A stretch of DNA of 64,000 nt from Paramecium octaurelia (taxonomy: Eukaryota > Ciliophora > Oligohymenophorea > Peniculida > Parameciidae), in contig CAJJDP010000019.1 in assembly GCA_905182995.1 (NCBI GenBank), forward strand, positions 585,600 through 649,599, read 5' to 3'. Positions 13,447 through 26,100 of this stretch are shown here, in pieces. The notes under the pieces were generated by a model. That model saw only the letters and a program-made list of their open reading frames with translations, was not told where the DNA came from and searched no databases. How positions within the stretch are numbered: the stretch's first letter is position 1; every line of letters starts with the position of its first letter. A program made the position numbers and the translations under genes.

Positions 13447-13871
13447 GTTTGTTAATAAGTTTATTTCATTTATATATAAACCATATTTTCAAACTGTAAA
13501 GTAGCATCGTTCTTAATATTTTAATATTTCTTTTTCAACTATTTATATGAAGTTCAACTCCAATTCTTTTCAAGACTTCCAGATTAAGATAAGCAATTAA
13601 AATAATAATAGGTCTTATTATTTGATATTTAATCTTGATTATCTCAACTCATAACAAATTTTAAATATCTTTGGATTCTCATACTTAACTTCGCTTAAAA
13701 TATCATGAGCTTTTCATCAAAATCATTTAGAGATCAAGAATAATTAAATAAAATGATAAAATAATGGAGGTTCTCTGTAAGAATGAATTGAGTTTATACA
13801 GAGTTGGCTATTATATAAATGATATTTTTGGTTGATTAATATATTAATTATTTTTCAAATTTCAAAATTTA
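13447..13871. other. Intergenic region, nothing recognised
   Basis: This is 425 bases of AT-rich sequence between two tandem genes. No ORF with coding character, hairpin or repeat stood out. Confidence 0.45.
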
Positions 13872-14447
13872 ATGAGCAAAAAACAATAAGCACCAGTAGC
13901 ATAAAAACCTGTTGGCAAATAATAATAAGTCAATAGAAAACCTTAAGACAGGTAAAATGAATTATTTATGGATAGACCAGGATTGACAGAAGACGAGATT
14001 GAGGAGATAAAAGAAGCCTTCAACTTATTTGATACAGAAGGCACAGGAAGAGTTGACCCAAGAGAATTGAAGGCTGCCATGTAGAGTTTGGGATTTGATT
14101 AAAAGAATCCCACAATTTTCAATATGATCGCTGAATTAGAGAATGAAGGAACTGATATCGATTTTGATTAATTCTTGGATGCCATAACTTCAAAATTAGG
14201 AAATAGGGAATCTAGAGATGGAATCAATAAAATATTTGATTTGTTTGATGATGATGGAAGCAACTCAATTAATTTGAATAACCTGAAAAGAGTATCATTT
14301 TAAATTAATCATAATTAGGTAGCTAAAGAATTGGGAGAAACTATGACAGCAGAGGAGTTGGGTGAAATGTTAGAGAGAGCTGCCTCTAATGGTAGAGAGA
14401 TCTCAAGAGAAGATTTTTATAACATCATGGTCAAAAGAACATTCTGA
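13872..14447 (+). CDS. Centrin (EF-hand protein)
   Basis: Predicted 182 residues. Centrins are Ca2+-binding EF-hand proteins of basal bodies and of the contractile infraciliary lattice. The N-terminus is Gln/Lys-rich, followed by [16 protein letters not shown], which is diagnostic. EF1 is canonical ([12 protein letters not shown]); EF2, EF3 and EF4 have lost one or more ligand positions, so probably only EF1 binds Ca2+ tightly. An intron at 14292-14318 is 27 nt, a multiple of three with no in-frame TGA; removing it creates LKRVAKELGE, the invariant centrin junction, so it is supported by homology rather than by frame. A second candidate stopless intron (13952-13975, 24 nt) would shorten the N-terminus to 174 residues in total. 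Degenerate loops suggest a lattice-type rather than a basal-body centrin, but this is inference. Confidence 0.94.
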
Positions 14448-14811
14448 CATATAATTCATTTTAGCAGTTAATTATTTAATTAAATCGTGTCTTCCTTTCA
14501 TAAATATAACCTATCTCTTAAATAAATACCCTCTGCTTATCAAATCAATGACTGGAGGTCTGAAATTTTACTTAATGATAAATATGATTTATGTTCTTTG
14601 CAGGGGATTTTATATACTTAATTATGGAATACAAAATGGCTAAAAGATTTAATAAGGCTATGAGTATAACTTCAGAAGGATAGGAAGAGCTTGGTTTATG
14701 GGAAATGTATTGATGATGCCTTTGTTTCTCGTCTGCTTTACAGGAATTTTTATCTAAGTTTTATATCACATAATTGAAATTGATTATACAATATAAATGT
14801 TCATAGATTAA
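14448..14811. other. Convergent intergenic region with a weak ORF
   Basis: This 364-base gap lies between the ends of the centrin and CAF-1 genes. A plus-strand ATG at 14548 opens a frame with hydrophobic segments (for example FMGNVLMMPLFLVCF), but the frame only closes at about 15020, deep inside the opposite CAF-1 gene. It may be a gene relic or chance. Otherwise nothing is recognised. Confidence 0.4.
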
Positions 14812-17314
14812 TCATTATAAGTTTTCATCATTAAAGTTTTATTACAATTTTTCATTCTATTAATTGTCTTATTGTTTTTGCTAATCCGCTCCCTTTTCTT
14901 ATTCACATTTATTATTATCTTAAATCTTTTATTATATTTTCTCTTCATCAACTTTATTATCGACTTTACTCTAAGATTTTTATTTAGTTGCGCTTTTTTC
15001 CACTTATGCTTTGCTGCTTGATTGCGGTTTTTATACTTATAGAGTAGTAGTTTAACATGATGTATCAATATTAAAGTTTGCTTTTGGTTTTTTAGGTTTA
15101 TTTTGTTTTTTCAAATTGTTATTGCTAAAACTCATCTTTGCCTTTGGAATTTATACTGTTTTAGTGTTATTTCCTTGTTAAGTTTAAATAGATTATTGGA
15201 TATTTCCATGATTCTACTCTTTTAATTGTTAGTTTGCAAAAAATTAAGGAATATATTAGGCTTTATAATTTTCAAAGAAGATTGGATCAATTTAAGAAAA
15301 TTTAATGTATACTATTCCATTTTGAACTTGTGTGTTATTTGCAATACATTTATTATTTAACAATTCTTCAGGATCTTCGACCTCATCTTAAGATAGATGA
15401 TTGTCATCTACAAGAAAACTATCCTTCTATTCACTCTCCTCACTTTAATCTTCATCAGAGTCATTTATATCTGATAAATTTTCGGCTAACATCTCCTCTA
15501 CTTCATCTAAGGAATCCTTATCATAATCAATTTGATCATCTAAATATTCATTTTATAAATATACCCAACTAGAAAGGAGCTCTTGGCCTGATGACTTGAC
15601 TTAATTATACAAACTAATGTCCATTGAATTCTTTATCTGAATCTGCAATATAAATGTGAATTTTTCTAATCCTAACTTATTATGGTTTTGTTTCTTGAAT
15701 TTCAATCTCATCGGTGTTATAATCATTTAAGGATACTTATACTTTTTGTTCTTACAATTACATATTAGACATTTTTTCAATCAAGGCTTCGAATTACTCC
15801 ATCTTATGAGGTGTTAATTGTTTTCTTTAATATTCATCTTATTTTTGAACTACTTATTACTTCTTTTCAAAAAAGAAATGCTTAAGATTTTTTCCTGTGA
15901 TTTGTGGTTATTGCTATTGTTATTATGGCTATTGAGAAGTTTAACGATTTTATTGAGGCTCATTTAAATCTTATAATTGAACATCTTTTTCTATTGTTTA
16001 TTAATTATTATCTCTTGGAGAATTAATAGATTCAAATTAATTATTCTATGTTTCTATTTTTGGAATTTAATTTTGAATTTCTTATATTTCTAGCTTCTTA
16101 AATTTATATTTATCAAGTGCTCCTTTAGTAACCTTCTCTTGTTTTTATTATTCTTTCTCTTTCTTTTTATTTGATTTATTTTCATTAACCTTTTATTCTG
16201 TTGGTTGATTTGATTCAGTTTAAATGTTTACTTATGCATTTATTTATTCATTTTCATTACTTAAGTTATTTTCTATTTTTTCAAGATTTTAAGGTTTTGA
16301 TTTTTATTTAGGTTGTGTAGTAGATGGTTTCACCTTAAATTCTGTTTTCAATAGAAACTTAATGGGAGTATTTTTAAACTCTAATATTTTTGAATCCAAT
16401 TGATTATGTTATTCTATAATCTCATTTTCATCTTCATATTTTTTTATTGTATTTATTTTTTCTTTGAGCTTCCTTAATGCATCTACTCTGTTATTTAAAT
16501 TAATCAAATACTCTCTTATTAATCTTACATTTTTCAACTCATTCAAATCGCATACCTTTTTTAAATCATCAATTTGTTTTGATTTCAATGCAATTAATGT
16601 AACATTGAATTTTGATTCCTCAATATAATTAGGCAGATTATTTCCAATAATAGTTTACAATGCTTAAAAGTCAAAATGCTATGCAAACTGGATTTCCTCG
16701 CTTAATTCAGCTTTGATTTCTAAGAAGGACTTAATCTGCTCCTCCCACTTTTATAACGTCCAATTAATGATAATGTTCTTGCTCTAAGTTATTGATTCAA
16801 TTTTATTCTTTATCTGTGTATTAATCTCATTTTTATTATTAAAACACATAGCTTCTCCAACAATTCTTAGAAGCATTTTTAAATAGTATTCTTTACCAGC
16901 TTCATCTTTCTAATCGTAGTCCTTTAATAAATCATAAATCTTTTCTTCATCTAATACAATACTAGGATATCCTAGGTTGTTTAGACTTTTCTAAAACTAC
17001 TCCCATTTTGCTATATTTGTATTAATTTCGTCTATCCTTGAACTGATTTAGTATTTTTAAGGTTTTTTTTTTTCCACAATTTTTTAAGGGGATGGATCTC
17101 TATATGCATACGCTGTTTAAGGTGGTTTTCTCTGCCTTTTTTCATTGAGAATCAGAGCTGGCTATGTTTAAACATTATTTTGTTTTCTTTTTCCTATGAA
17201 ATGATATTTGCAATTTTTACTCTAATTTTATTAATTGAAATGATTGTTCTCAATATCCATTGCTTCATTTTGGTTCTCGTTGTCTTCTTCATTTATTTAA
17301 TTATCCATCTTCAT
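14812..17314 (-). CDS. Chromatin assembly factor 1 large subunit (p150/CHAF1A-like)
   Basis: Predicted 825 residues with one 25-nt intron (15540-15564); the spliced length is exactly 826 codons. The CAF-1 large subunit deposits H3-H4 on newly replicated DNA with p60 and p48. The diagnostic stretch straddles the intron: IRPRAPFQL joined to DDQIDYDKDSLDEVEEML, then an acidic run (SDINDSDEDQSEESE) and DSFLVDDNHLSQDEVED. This parallels the NPR-PF-x-DYEVDSDEEWEEEEPGE-acidic-GFFVPxGYLSxDE block of p150. The middle is Lys/Glu/Gln-rich, like the KER region, and GKNLKHFF resembles a weak PCNA-interaction motif. The Lys/Gln-rich tail has no recognised domain. The start is the first of two close in-frame ATGs (17314 and 17308). 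A further stopless 27-nt candidate intron near the N-terminus is undecided. Confidence 0.82.
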
Positions 17315-17442
17315 TAGAGTGTCCTTTTAATTTTAATCTACATTGGAAGAACATTTTACCTTATGAACAGGGAGCAACTTCAGTTTGCATTTTTTTTAAT
17401 TTTATTTCTCAAAAAAGCGGGAAAAAAATTGTTGTTGAACAC

Positions 17443-17797
17443 ATGAGTAATATAGGAATCTTTTATTTTTATAGCAGAATTCATTTTGAGAATAATTTTA
17501 CAATCTTATTTGATTGAAATATCAGAGTTGAAACTCTTAGGTTGTTTTGATAATTCAATACTTAGAAGAACAGTCTCTTATAATCATTAAAGGATGTAGA
17601 ATTATTAAGATGATTTTAGAGAACAAGATAAAATTAAAAAATCCATTAATCAATTTGAAATTTAAAATATAGTCACTACTAATCGTTCTTCTCCATCTAA
17701 TGTTAGTATGAATTGTCAATAATTCATTATGAATACCTAATAATGTAATTATAAAATGATTAAAATTAGATTCAAAAGATTTAATTCAAATTTCTGA
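17443..17797 (+). CDS. Possible small gene, unknown function
   Basis: A weak candidate of 108 residues. ATG at 17443, a well-formed 28-nt intron at 17447-17474 (GTA...TAG), then a frame of mixed composition (for example MQNYQDDFREQDKIKKS) to TGA at 17795. A further intron-like stretch (17752-17776, 25 nt, GTA...TAG) would switch to a frame running into the opposite kinase gene, so the 3' end is unsettled. No domain was recognised. It lies between the divergent CAF-1 start and the convergent kinase end. It may be real, a relic, or chance in AT-rich DNA. Confidence 0.35.
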
Positions 17798-17929
17798 AGT
17801 CATGAAAATTAAAAAAAACAATAATAAGCAATCATCAATCATTAATATATTAATTTTAGATTTAATAATTGACATGCTACTAACTCATTAAATATTCATC
17901 TTTAGTTTCTATTTAAATCATTTAATTAA

Positions 17930-19074
17930 TCAAAAGTCATCGAACATATGCTACTATTCATCATGTATAAGTGGAATGTCTTCTCTTTCTTCTGGATATT
18001 TATCAAACCATTATGAATCTGTTTCATTTCTCATGTATGGAGTCCAAGGTGGTTGAATCTTCTTTTCATAAACCTTTTACCAAGGAACTCCCCTAAAGAA
18101 TTTATGATTCATTAATGCTTCCCCTTCCTATTTTAAATAGTGACATTACATCTTCCACTCCTAATCTTTTATTTATATCAGAATTTAGCAATTTTCTAAT
18201 TACATCCTTTGCTCTTACATGCAAAACCTTAGGGAACTCTATCACTCCGTTTAATATTTTCTTGTATATATTTGTTGGTTCAATATCGTAGAATGGAGGA
18301 TGGCTTATATTATGTACTTAATAATTACCCTGCTAGCATTTCAAATATTAGAACTCCCAAAGCCCACCAATCAATAGATTTTCCATACCCAGTTTTAGCT
18401 CCTTGAATTAATTCAGGCGCTAAATATTCAGGTGTACCACACAATGTTTGTGTATGGTTATTTTTTATTATTTTGGCAAATCCAAAATCAGCTATTTTGA
18501 TATGGCCTTCTCTATCTATTAATAAATTTTCTGGTTTTAAATCTCTATAGACTATATCTTTTCTATGCAAATGTTGAATTGCCAGTAAGATTTCAGACAC
18601 GTAAAACAACGTGATATCTTAACTAAATCTGCCATCCTTTCTTAAACGAGAGAATAATTCACCACCTGAAACAAATTCGAATAACATGTATATGCACTTT
18701 TGATCTTGAAATGAACCTTTTAATTATACTAAAAATGGGTGTGAAATTTCATTCAAAATATTCTTCTCTGATTTGATGTGATCAACTTATTTTAATTTTA
18801 AGATATCATGTTTCTTCATAATTTTAAGAGCATAAACTTAACGACTGACATCACGTTTAATTCGAACTTATTTTACGCGTCCAAAAGTGCCAGTACCCAA
18901 TGTTGTGTAAACTTCGAAACTATCAATCGAGAGATTTTAGAATAATTATTTATCATTTAGTTTTCCTTAAACAGATTAAAATGTAGGCTCATCTTCGGAT
19001 GAATCCTCATTCATTCTTTCAAGTTTTAATTGTTATAGTTTTCTTTGAAGTTCTTCAATTTGAAGTTGATTCAT
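17930..19074 (-). CDS. AGC protein kinase, PKA catalytic-subunit-like
   Basis: Predicted 365-residue Ser/Thr kinase. Introns are 18304-18328 (25 nt, ending AAG) and 18128-18149 (22 nt); the spliced length is exactly 366 codons. Motifs in order: glycine loop GTGTFGRV, catalytic Lys in [21 protein letters not shown], catalytic loop [15 protein letters not shown], activation loop [13 protein letters not shown] with the phospho-Thr, [14 protein letters not shown], then the AGC tail HKFFRGVPW...QPPWTPY ending in the hydrophobic motif FDDF exactly at the C-terminus, as in PKA. A short N-terminal coiled stretch (~25 residues) precedes it. PKA and the related PKG control ciliary beat and secretion in Paramecium; no cyclic-nucleotide domain is present here, so it would act with a separate regulatory subunit or by itself. 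Confidence 0.95.
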
Positions 19075-19313
19075 GACAGTTAATCAAAATAATAAATATT
19101 TTATGTATAATCACAGTCAATTGTTTTAATTCATTATCAGTTATTCTTAATTTTGGAAATTAAATTTAAATTTTCTATTTACTTTATTTATTAATATCAA
19201 ATCAAAATTAATCATATGAAAAATTGGATGAATACTTATAAAATAGATTTTATGCTATTCAATAATGTTTTTTTAATTGATAAAACAATAATTTAACATA
19301 AATCGAATTAACA

Positions 19314-22300
19314 TCACAAAACAACTGACTCTTTTAAAAACTCCTCTATACATTACTCAAAGATCAAATCTCCAATTTCCATCAACAATTCAGCCTTGTC
19401 ATCCTAATCTTGATTCCATCTGTATTCTAAATCCTTAAACTGAAATTTTAAATGATATATCTACATCTTGAATAAGAGCTTTATGCAGTCTTTGTTCTCT
19501 AATTTATGAGATTGGATCCTATTGATAATCCTGGTCCATTAACTCAGGATTATCCTAGTATTGCATCTGTTGAAGCATTATTTATTAATTTTTCTCATCT
19601 AAAATTACTTACTTTTTTTTAGACACAGCAATCTCCTCCTCAACTGGCAATAATCCACAAAGGGAATTAGCCCATTAAACCACTTTGAGTTCCATATTCT
19701 TAAAAATCTCACTCAAATCAATATCGTTGATAAATTTATGACCAATTTTCCCTTCCCATGGATAAGGTGATCCACTATCTAAAATTTATTATATAAATAC
19801 TGCAATAATACGGTCTGTAAAAATTGAGAGCTTCATTGCATGCATCAAAAATTGCTCTGTTATGTATATGTTCCAATTCTTTTAAAGCTTGTGTGACACT
19901 ATCTTCATTTTCAGCCTCATTTTATTGTAATCTATATTATTCATATTCTAAGAAATATTCTTCCTTTAAAACAAATGTCAGAAATTCATTATATTGAGAC
20001 TCATCTTATTCCATGTATCCATGAATAAATTGTAGACGTTTCTATGGTGAGAACCCATAAGGCAGATTTATGTTCCTAATGATCTCATAATAGTGTTAAG
20101 GTAAAATGTAATCAAACAGATTATGAATATAATAACGAATTTCTATAATAGAAGTTGGTATTTAAGGAATAATAGATTACCTTATCAAAGTCTATATTAT
20201 AATGTCGAATTTATTTTCACCTGTAAAGAATTCTAAAGTTAATATTATAACAGATACCTTCAGTCATTTCTTATAGTAGGTCTAGCACCAGATCACTAAC
20301 AACTAAATTCACTTTAGCTGACTTTTCAATTGTTTCATATGACTCAATAAAGTTCTCCTTTAGGAATTATTTTTACTGAAATTATTCTTCATAATTGAAA
20401 TCTTCTGATTAAGTTTCTGCCAATTTCTCTAGTTCATTTTCGTTTTGTATACAAAAATTATTAATTAATTTGATGTCAGATATGCTTTACTTAGATTATT
20501 TTAGATTACTTAGTTATTCATCCACTCTTTTTCTTAGACTCTAAAGTTTTGAATTATTTTCATCAAAAGATTAAGCAATTATCAAGTCTCTTTATATTTT
20601 TTTCATTGCACTTGCTTCCTTCTTTGTACTAATCTCAATTGCTTATTTTGTTTACAATAAATCTTCCAATTCCTTTTTTAACCATAAATTCAGCTCTGAT
20701 TTCTTGTTATCATCATTTTCATGTTTTTTGATTTCTGCTTAATATCTTAATTAAATTGCTTCTTCTCTCATACTCAGTAATTCAATCTCTCTTTTCATTA
20801 ATTGAGATTGTAATGCTAATAGTGATGATCTATTAATATCTGTAGATTAATCCTTGGATGATTAAATTAATCGTTCTTCACTCTACTCTTGCACACTCTT
20901 AAATTTCTTTCTTATATCATTGAAATTCTTTTCAGTATTTGTTTCCTATGATAATCTCATTTTAAAATCCACTGATTACTCTGTTTCTGTCTATTATTTA
21001 CTTTATTATTCCTAAAATTTTTAGATTTGAGATTGCACAATGGTAATAATTGCCTATTGCATCTATTCCTTGAGAGTTCTAATTGCATATGATTTTCTAT
21101 TTTCAGTTATTAAGTTTTCTAAATTGAAGTTCCAATCATTTAATTAATGTTAAATTTCTTAGATAATGGACTCTTATTTAGATATCTTATGATCATGAAT
21201 ACTATTTTAGATATCCCCATTTTCTCTAATTTCATCATCATTATCTTCAATTTCAGATCCTCTAGGCACTTAATTAATAACTACTATATCATCACTTTAC
21301 TATTGACTAAATGATTATGAAGATTGATTTTATGGCGAATCTGATTATTTTTTTAATATTTTAGTAATGGCCTATTGGACATCCAACTATTTGTTTTGTG
21401 AATTCTCTTCTTCATCTTCATCCTAAAGCTCTGAATTATTTTAACTCTATGGTGGATTAGCAACCTTTGGGGAACTAGATTAATTCGATTCTTTTAAGAA
21501 TGAAGAGTTTTAGTATTATCCATTTTCTTGTTGTAATTAATCTTCTTATTCGAGATATCTTAGATAACTATCGAGTATCAATTTTCTTTAATAAAACCCT
21601 CTCCAGACACTTTAAATCTTGGTTGCAGCAGCTTACATGTAATAAAATTCTAATAATTAGAAGTCATGTAATGCTAAATTTGCAGTAGACAACACCTCAT
21701 TGTTTGATATAAGATTCTTTACTAATTCTTTTAAATAATTTGATGGGGGAAATTAATTCAATGCTTCTTCTACTTCGTTAGGCAATATTTAATCGTTAGG
21801 TTATATGTATGATAAGGAATGTTCTTCTTCATATTAAGGTAGATCTACTTATTTTTAAATTTTAGTTTATCTTTATTATTATTATTATTATTATTATTAA
21901 TCTTATTTTAATTAGAATTGATTCTACTGCATCCTAGTATGCTATTCTTACCTTTTAATTATTTTATCTATTAGTTTACCAGGTTTTTCCTACTCAGGAC
22001 TCAATATTTTATCGGCCTATTCTTTTTACTTAGTTTTTTTTGGTTTCTTTTTACCTTTTTTTGGAGATTTTATTCTTGCATCTATTGTTTTTTATTTTGA
22101 TAAAATCTTCTTTCTCAATTACTCCAATTTAACTAGATTCTCAATTCTAATTAATTAGGTATTTTATACTTTTTCTTCTATTCTAGGAGCATTTAAATTT
22201 CTTAGTGTTTCTAATTAATTGTATCCTAAGCTCTTTTGCAATTAATATAAAGTTAAATGTCTTCCTTCTTGCTTGGCTACTTTTTTTCACCATTATTCTA

Positions 22301-22788
22301 GCTTTTTTTCTCTGGTAATTATTTAACATCTTTTTATAAATTTTATTTATTTATTTGTTATTTAATTAGCATCTCTCCAATATTATTAATTTAAGCATGC
22401 TTTTTGGGATTCATTTACTTTTGAGGACTAGTAGAATTACTTAAAAATAAAGTGTTTGATTTCTTTTTAGTTTGATGTTAAATTGATTTTTTCAATTTCT
22501 TCTCTTAAGATGGAAAAAATCCTTTTTTTGCAGTATTTATTTAAGACTTTGATTTCCCTTATTGTCCTTGGATCACCTTCTTCTTTTTTAGTGTTTATTA
22601 GATGTGTTGAGGTTTAAGTTCAATAAATTAGTCAAGAGTTTATTCAGGTGAACATAATCTTGGACTCTTTTTAGCTCTATTGCTAGTAATGGCAACGTTT
22701 GGTTCTTAGATTTTTCTCCCTTAAATTTAAGAATCAAAAGATCTCCTATAAATATTTGAAAATACTTTAATGAGCTATATGTATTCAT
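19314..22788 (-). CDS. IQ-motif, coiled-coil, DUF4378 protein
   Basis: Predicted 1119 residues over six exons; introns 22746-22765 (20 nt), 22147-22169 (23), 20233-20257 (25), 19779-19800 (22) and 19440-19464 (25, ending CAG). The spliced length is exactly 1120 codons. Order: Lys/Gln-rich N-terminus, a run of nine consecutive TAA codons read as Gln (around 21873-21899), an IQ-type calmodulin site AATKIQSVWRGFYQ, an acidic low-complexity stretch, about 350 residues of coiled coil, and a C-terminal DUF4378-like domain (AIFDACNEALNFYRPY ... PYPWEGKI ... MEIGDLIFEQCIEEFL). DUF4378 proteins in plants and ciliates are often microtubule- or basal-body-associated; that role is inference. Neighbouring kinase and this gene share the strand with a 239-base gap. 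Confidence 0.8.
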
Positions 22789-23155
22789 ACTTGAAATTAT
22801 ATTAATTAAAATGCAACTTTTGAATTATAAAATACATGGTATTTTTATATAATATGACATATCAATTCTTTGGATTTCTTAATCTTATATATAAGAAACT
22901 TGAACTTGAAGTCTACTAAAATCTATTAAAACCCCTAGAATGATGATGCAATATTAGATTAATTCTAATAACAAACAAATTGATAAAATATAATTAGTAT
23001 AAAATATTGGAGTGAAATTTCGAAGTCTATCATAAGTTTAGTGGCTTGACCACTCAAAAACTAACCAAGTTTTGAATGTAAAATGGTGTGAATAATTCAT
23101 TGATAATGTGTATAAGTGTTTTGTTGAATTGTTATAATTAGTATTATAATTATAA
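22789..23155. other. Divergent intergenic region with two adjacent hairpins
   Basis: This 367-base promoter region is shared by divergent genes. At 23040-23054 AGTGG-CTTGA-CCACT forms a perfect five-pair hairpin. Immediately after, 23054-23075 forms a second one (TCAAAAACT / AGTTTTGA, one bulged A, five-base loop). The block is richer in G+C than its surroundings. It may be a regulatory or small structured RNA element. Confidence 0.5.
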
Positions 23156-26100
23156 ATGAGTAATATAAATCGCGAGCAGTGTGTGTCTAAACTTTAAGGT
23201 CACTTGAAAGGAGCCACAGCCACTATCCAAGGTAAAATAGGTTTAGAAATAAACTAGAGATTGAAGAACTCTTGATGAGTTAAGAGCATGTCATTTGGCA
23301 ATAAGCAAAGGAAATTGATGAACTTAGAAGAAGATTAGAGGAATTGGAAAGTTTAGGCTTTCAAAAAGAATAAGTGCTTCATTTGCAGAACATTAATGTT
23401 TAACTGAAGACATAAATTGAGTTTTTGAGGGCTGAGATTTAAGAGAAAGATGCAATGATTGCATAATTTACCTCTAAGCCAGTATAAGCAGCATCACCAG
23501 AAATACTTGCTGCACAACAACAATTAATTTAATAGAATCTGTAGCTACAAAATATTATAGGGGATCTCCAAAATTAAATTTTGAATAAGGATACTGTAAT
23601 CGGTTAACTAAAAACTTAGGAGAGTACCTTAGATTAATTGATAGGATAACTTTAAACTAATATTTAATCGAAGCGAAGTAAAGTAGGAGTAAGTCAACAA
23701 GGAAATGAAACATTGAGTGTACTGAATGAATTATAATAATATCCTGAAGCATTGCAAGATGTTATTGAAAGGATCATAAAGGAATATAGAAGAATGCAAT
23801 TTCTAATAGAGGAGAAGGATATTGAAATTCAAAATCTGAAATCTCGACTTTAACTCTAACAGCAAAAAGCAAATGACTCCATTTCTGAAATTAAAAACAG
23901 AGATGTATCTCCTAAATAATCAGATCAAGCATTAGATTTGGCAAAGTAAACAGCTACAATGGATGATATGATTAATGATTTGGAGAGAAAGTTAATGTCA
24001 TAGGATAATAGGAAAAAATAATTAGAAGCGAAATTATTGGATGTGGGAACCTAAAATGTAGAATTGGAGAAATAGTTATAATAATCTAAAGATCAACTAC
24101 CCAAGACAGTGGATGAATTAATTAAAGCAAATTTAGATGTTAATGATAAAATCAATGAACTTTAAAAAACATTGATTTAAAAATAGAATGAGAAAGATCA
24201 ACTATAGAAATAACTTAATGTTAGTAATGATAATTAATCGTAACCTAATTTAAATAAATAAGATGATGAGAAACTAAACATAAGTTAAGCCAAAAATAAT
24301 ATCGATGATCTAGTACTTGAAAATTAACAATTAGAGGATTTGATTGCAGAATTATAATAGAAATTAGTTGATAAATAAGCTTAAAAAGAAGAGATTGAAA
24401 ATGAAATTAAAAAGTTCGATATTCCAGCTTTATAATAGGATTTAAAGGATCTAAAAAAACAACATGAATTATTAGAGGCTGACTATCAAAATTAGAAAAA
24501 ATAAAATTAATAATTGCAAGATGAGTGTAATTAAAATAAAGAAATATAATAACAATTACAACAAGAAAATAAGAATTTATAGGATTCCAATAATCAAACT
24601 TAATCCTAAATTAAATAGTAATAAGATAAGCTGGTATAATTGCAGGATCAAAAGAATAAAAATTCAAATAAATTAGCTAACGATGATTTCTAAAAGCTCC
24701 AGGACAAATTCAATTAGACGGAGGAGAATAATAAATTATTAGAACAATTGGTTTAATAACTTAATGAATAACTAAAATAATAACAGTAGGATAATCAACC
24801 ACTATAAGAGGAATTGTTGGATCTAAAAACTAAGTTATCAGATACAAAATAAAACAATACAGAATTGGCTAAGCAAGTTCAAAAACTTGAAGATGAATTA
24901 AGCAACTTGAAAAAGGAATAATTGCAGAACAAGGAATCAGCAAGACCTAATTATAGTAAATCAGTTGAACAATAAAGGACGACTCCAATTGAAAAATTCA
25001 GAGAGCCATTCTAAAACATATTGGATAAAGAAGAATCTTCATTTGATTTAGGAAGTATTAACTAATAGGAAATTTCTTCATAGGAAGTAACAAGTACTCC
25101 TGAAAATCCTAAGTACTCTTAATTCGCTAAACATAAAACTCAAGATGGGAAGTTTATAACTATTCCCTTAGATATCATTAAGAACTATGAATATTTGATT
25201 CGAGAAAAAGAAAATGAGATTGATGAACTGAAAAATGAACTTGCTAACTAAGGGCTTTAGAGTATACCCCTTAATTTCTAAACTGGAAATATGGGATCTA
25301 ATGAATAAGATAATAATAACTTTTAGTTATAAGCTTAGGGTACAGATCAAAATAATGAACAGAATCAAGAAGATCAAGGGGCCTTGATTGAGTAATTGTA
25401 GAAGACAATAAGGACCAAGGATGACTATATATAAATGCTTTTGGAATAGATGGAGGAACTTAAAAAATTTGGTACATTACCTGAAGAATAATAGAGGGAA
25501 TAATTAGAGATAAATTAACGAAAGTCTGATGATCTTGTGAGGCAGAATATGGAAATTGCAGATTTAATAATAGATTTGGAAAGTAAATTAGCCAATAAGA
25601 GGATTGAGAACGAAGAGATAAAGAAATAGTTGGAAGCAGCAAATAAAGAATTTAACGATTAGTAATAGAGATCAAAAATGTATGAATTGTATATGTTGAA
25701 CAAAGAATTAGATGAGGAAATATCATTATCTCCAAAAATAGCTTAAGAAGAACCTTTGCATGATAATTTAACAGAGGATTAATAGGGTCTAGAATAAGAG
25801 AGATCTGAAGATCCTTAAAAGCAACCAAAAATGTTGACAATCAAAGAAAAATATGAGAAAAAGATAAAGGATCTCAGAAGACAAAATAAAAAACTAATTG
25901 ATTAAATATAATAATTAAATGAAGGATAGAAGTAGTAATAAAGTAATGCTCCTTAACAAGAAGATGATTTAAAAACTAAATAAGGATAAGAACCTCTTTA
26001 AAATTAAGATCAAACCAAATAACCTTAAAAGTCATAATAATATCCATAAAATACCTAAGATCTTCAACAATAATATGAAAAAGGTTTAGAGAAATAAACT

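Noticed and set aside
14548..15020. Plus-strand ORF with membrane-like segments
   Set aside because: More than half overlaps the CAF-1 gene on the opposite strand, where it is a composition shadow; the first 70 codons remain a weak possibility only.
20143..20180. 38-nt intron-like stretch in the DUF4378 gene
   Set aside because: Removing it would shift the frame; reading through keeps a coherent sequence and the overall codon count correct.
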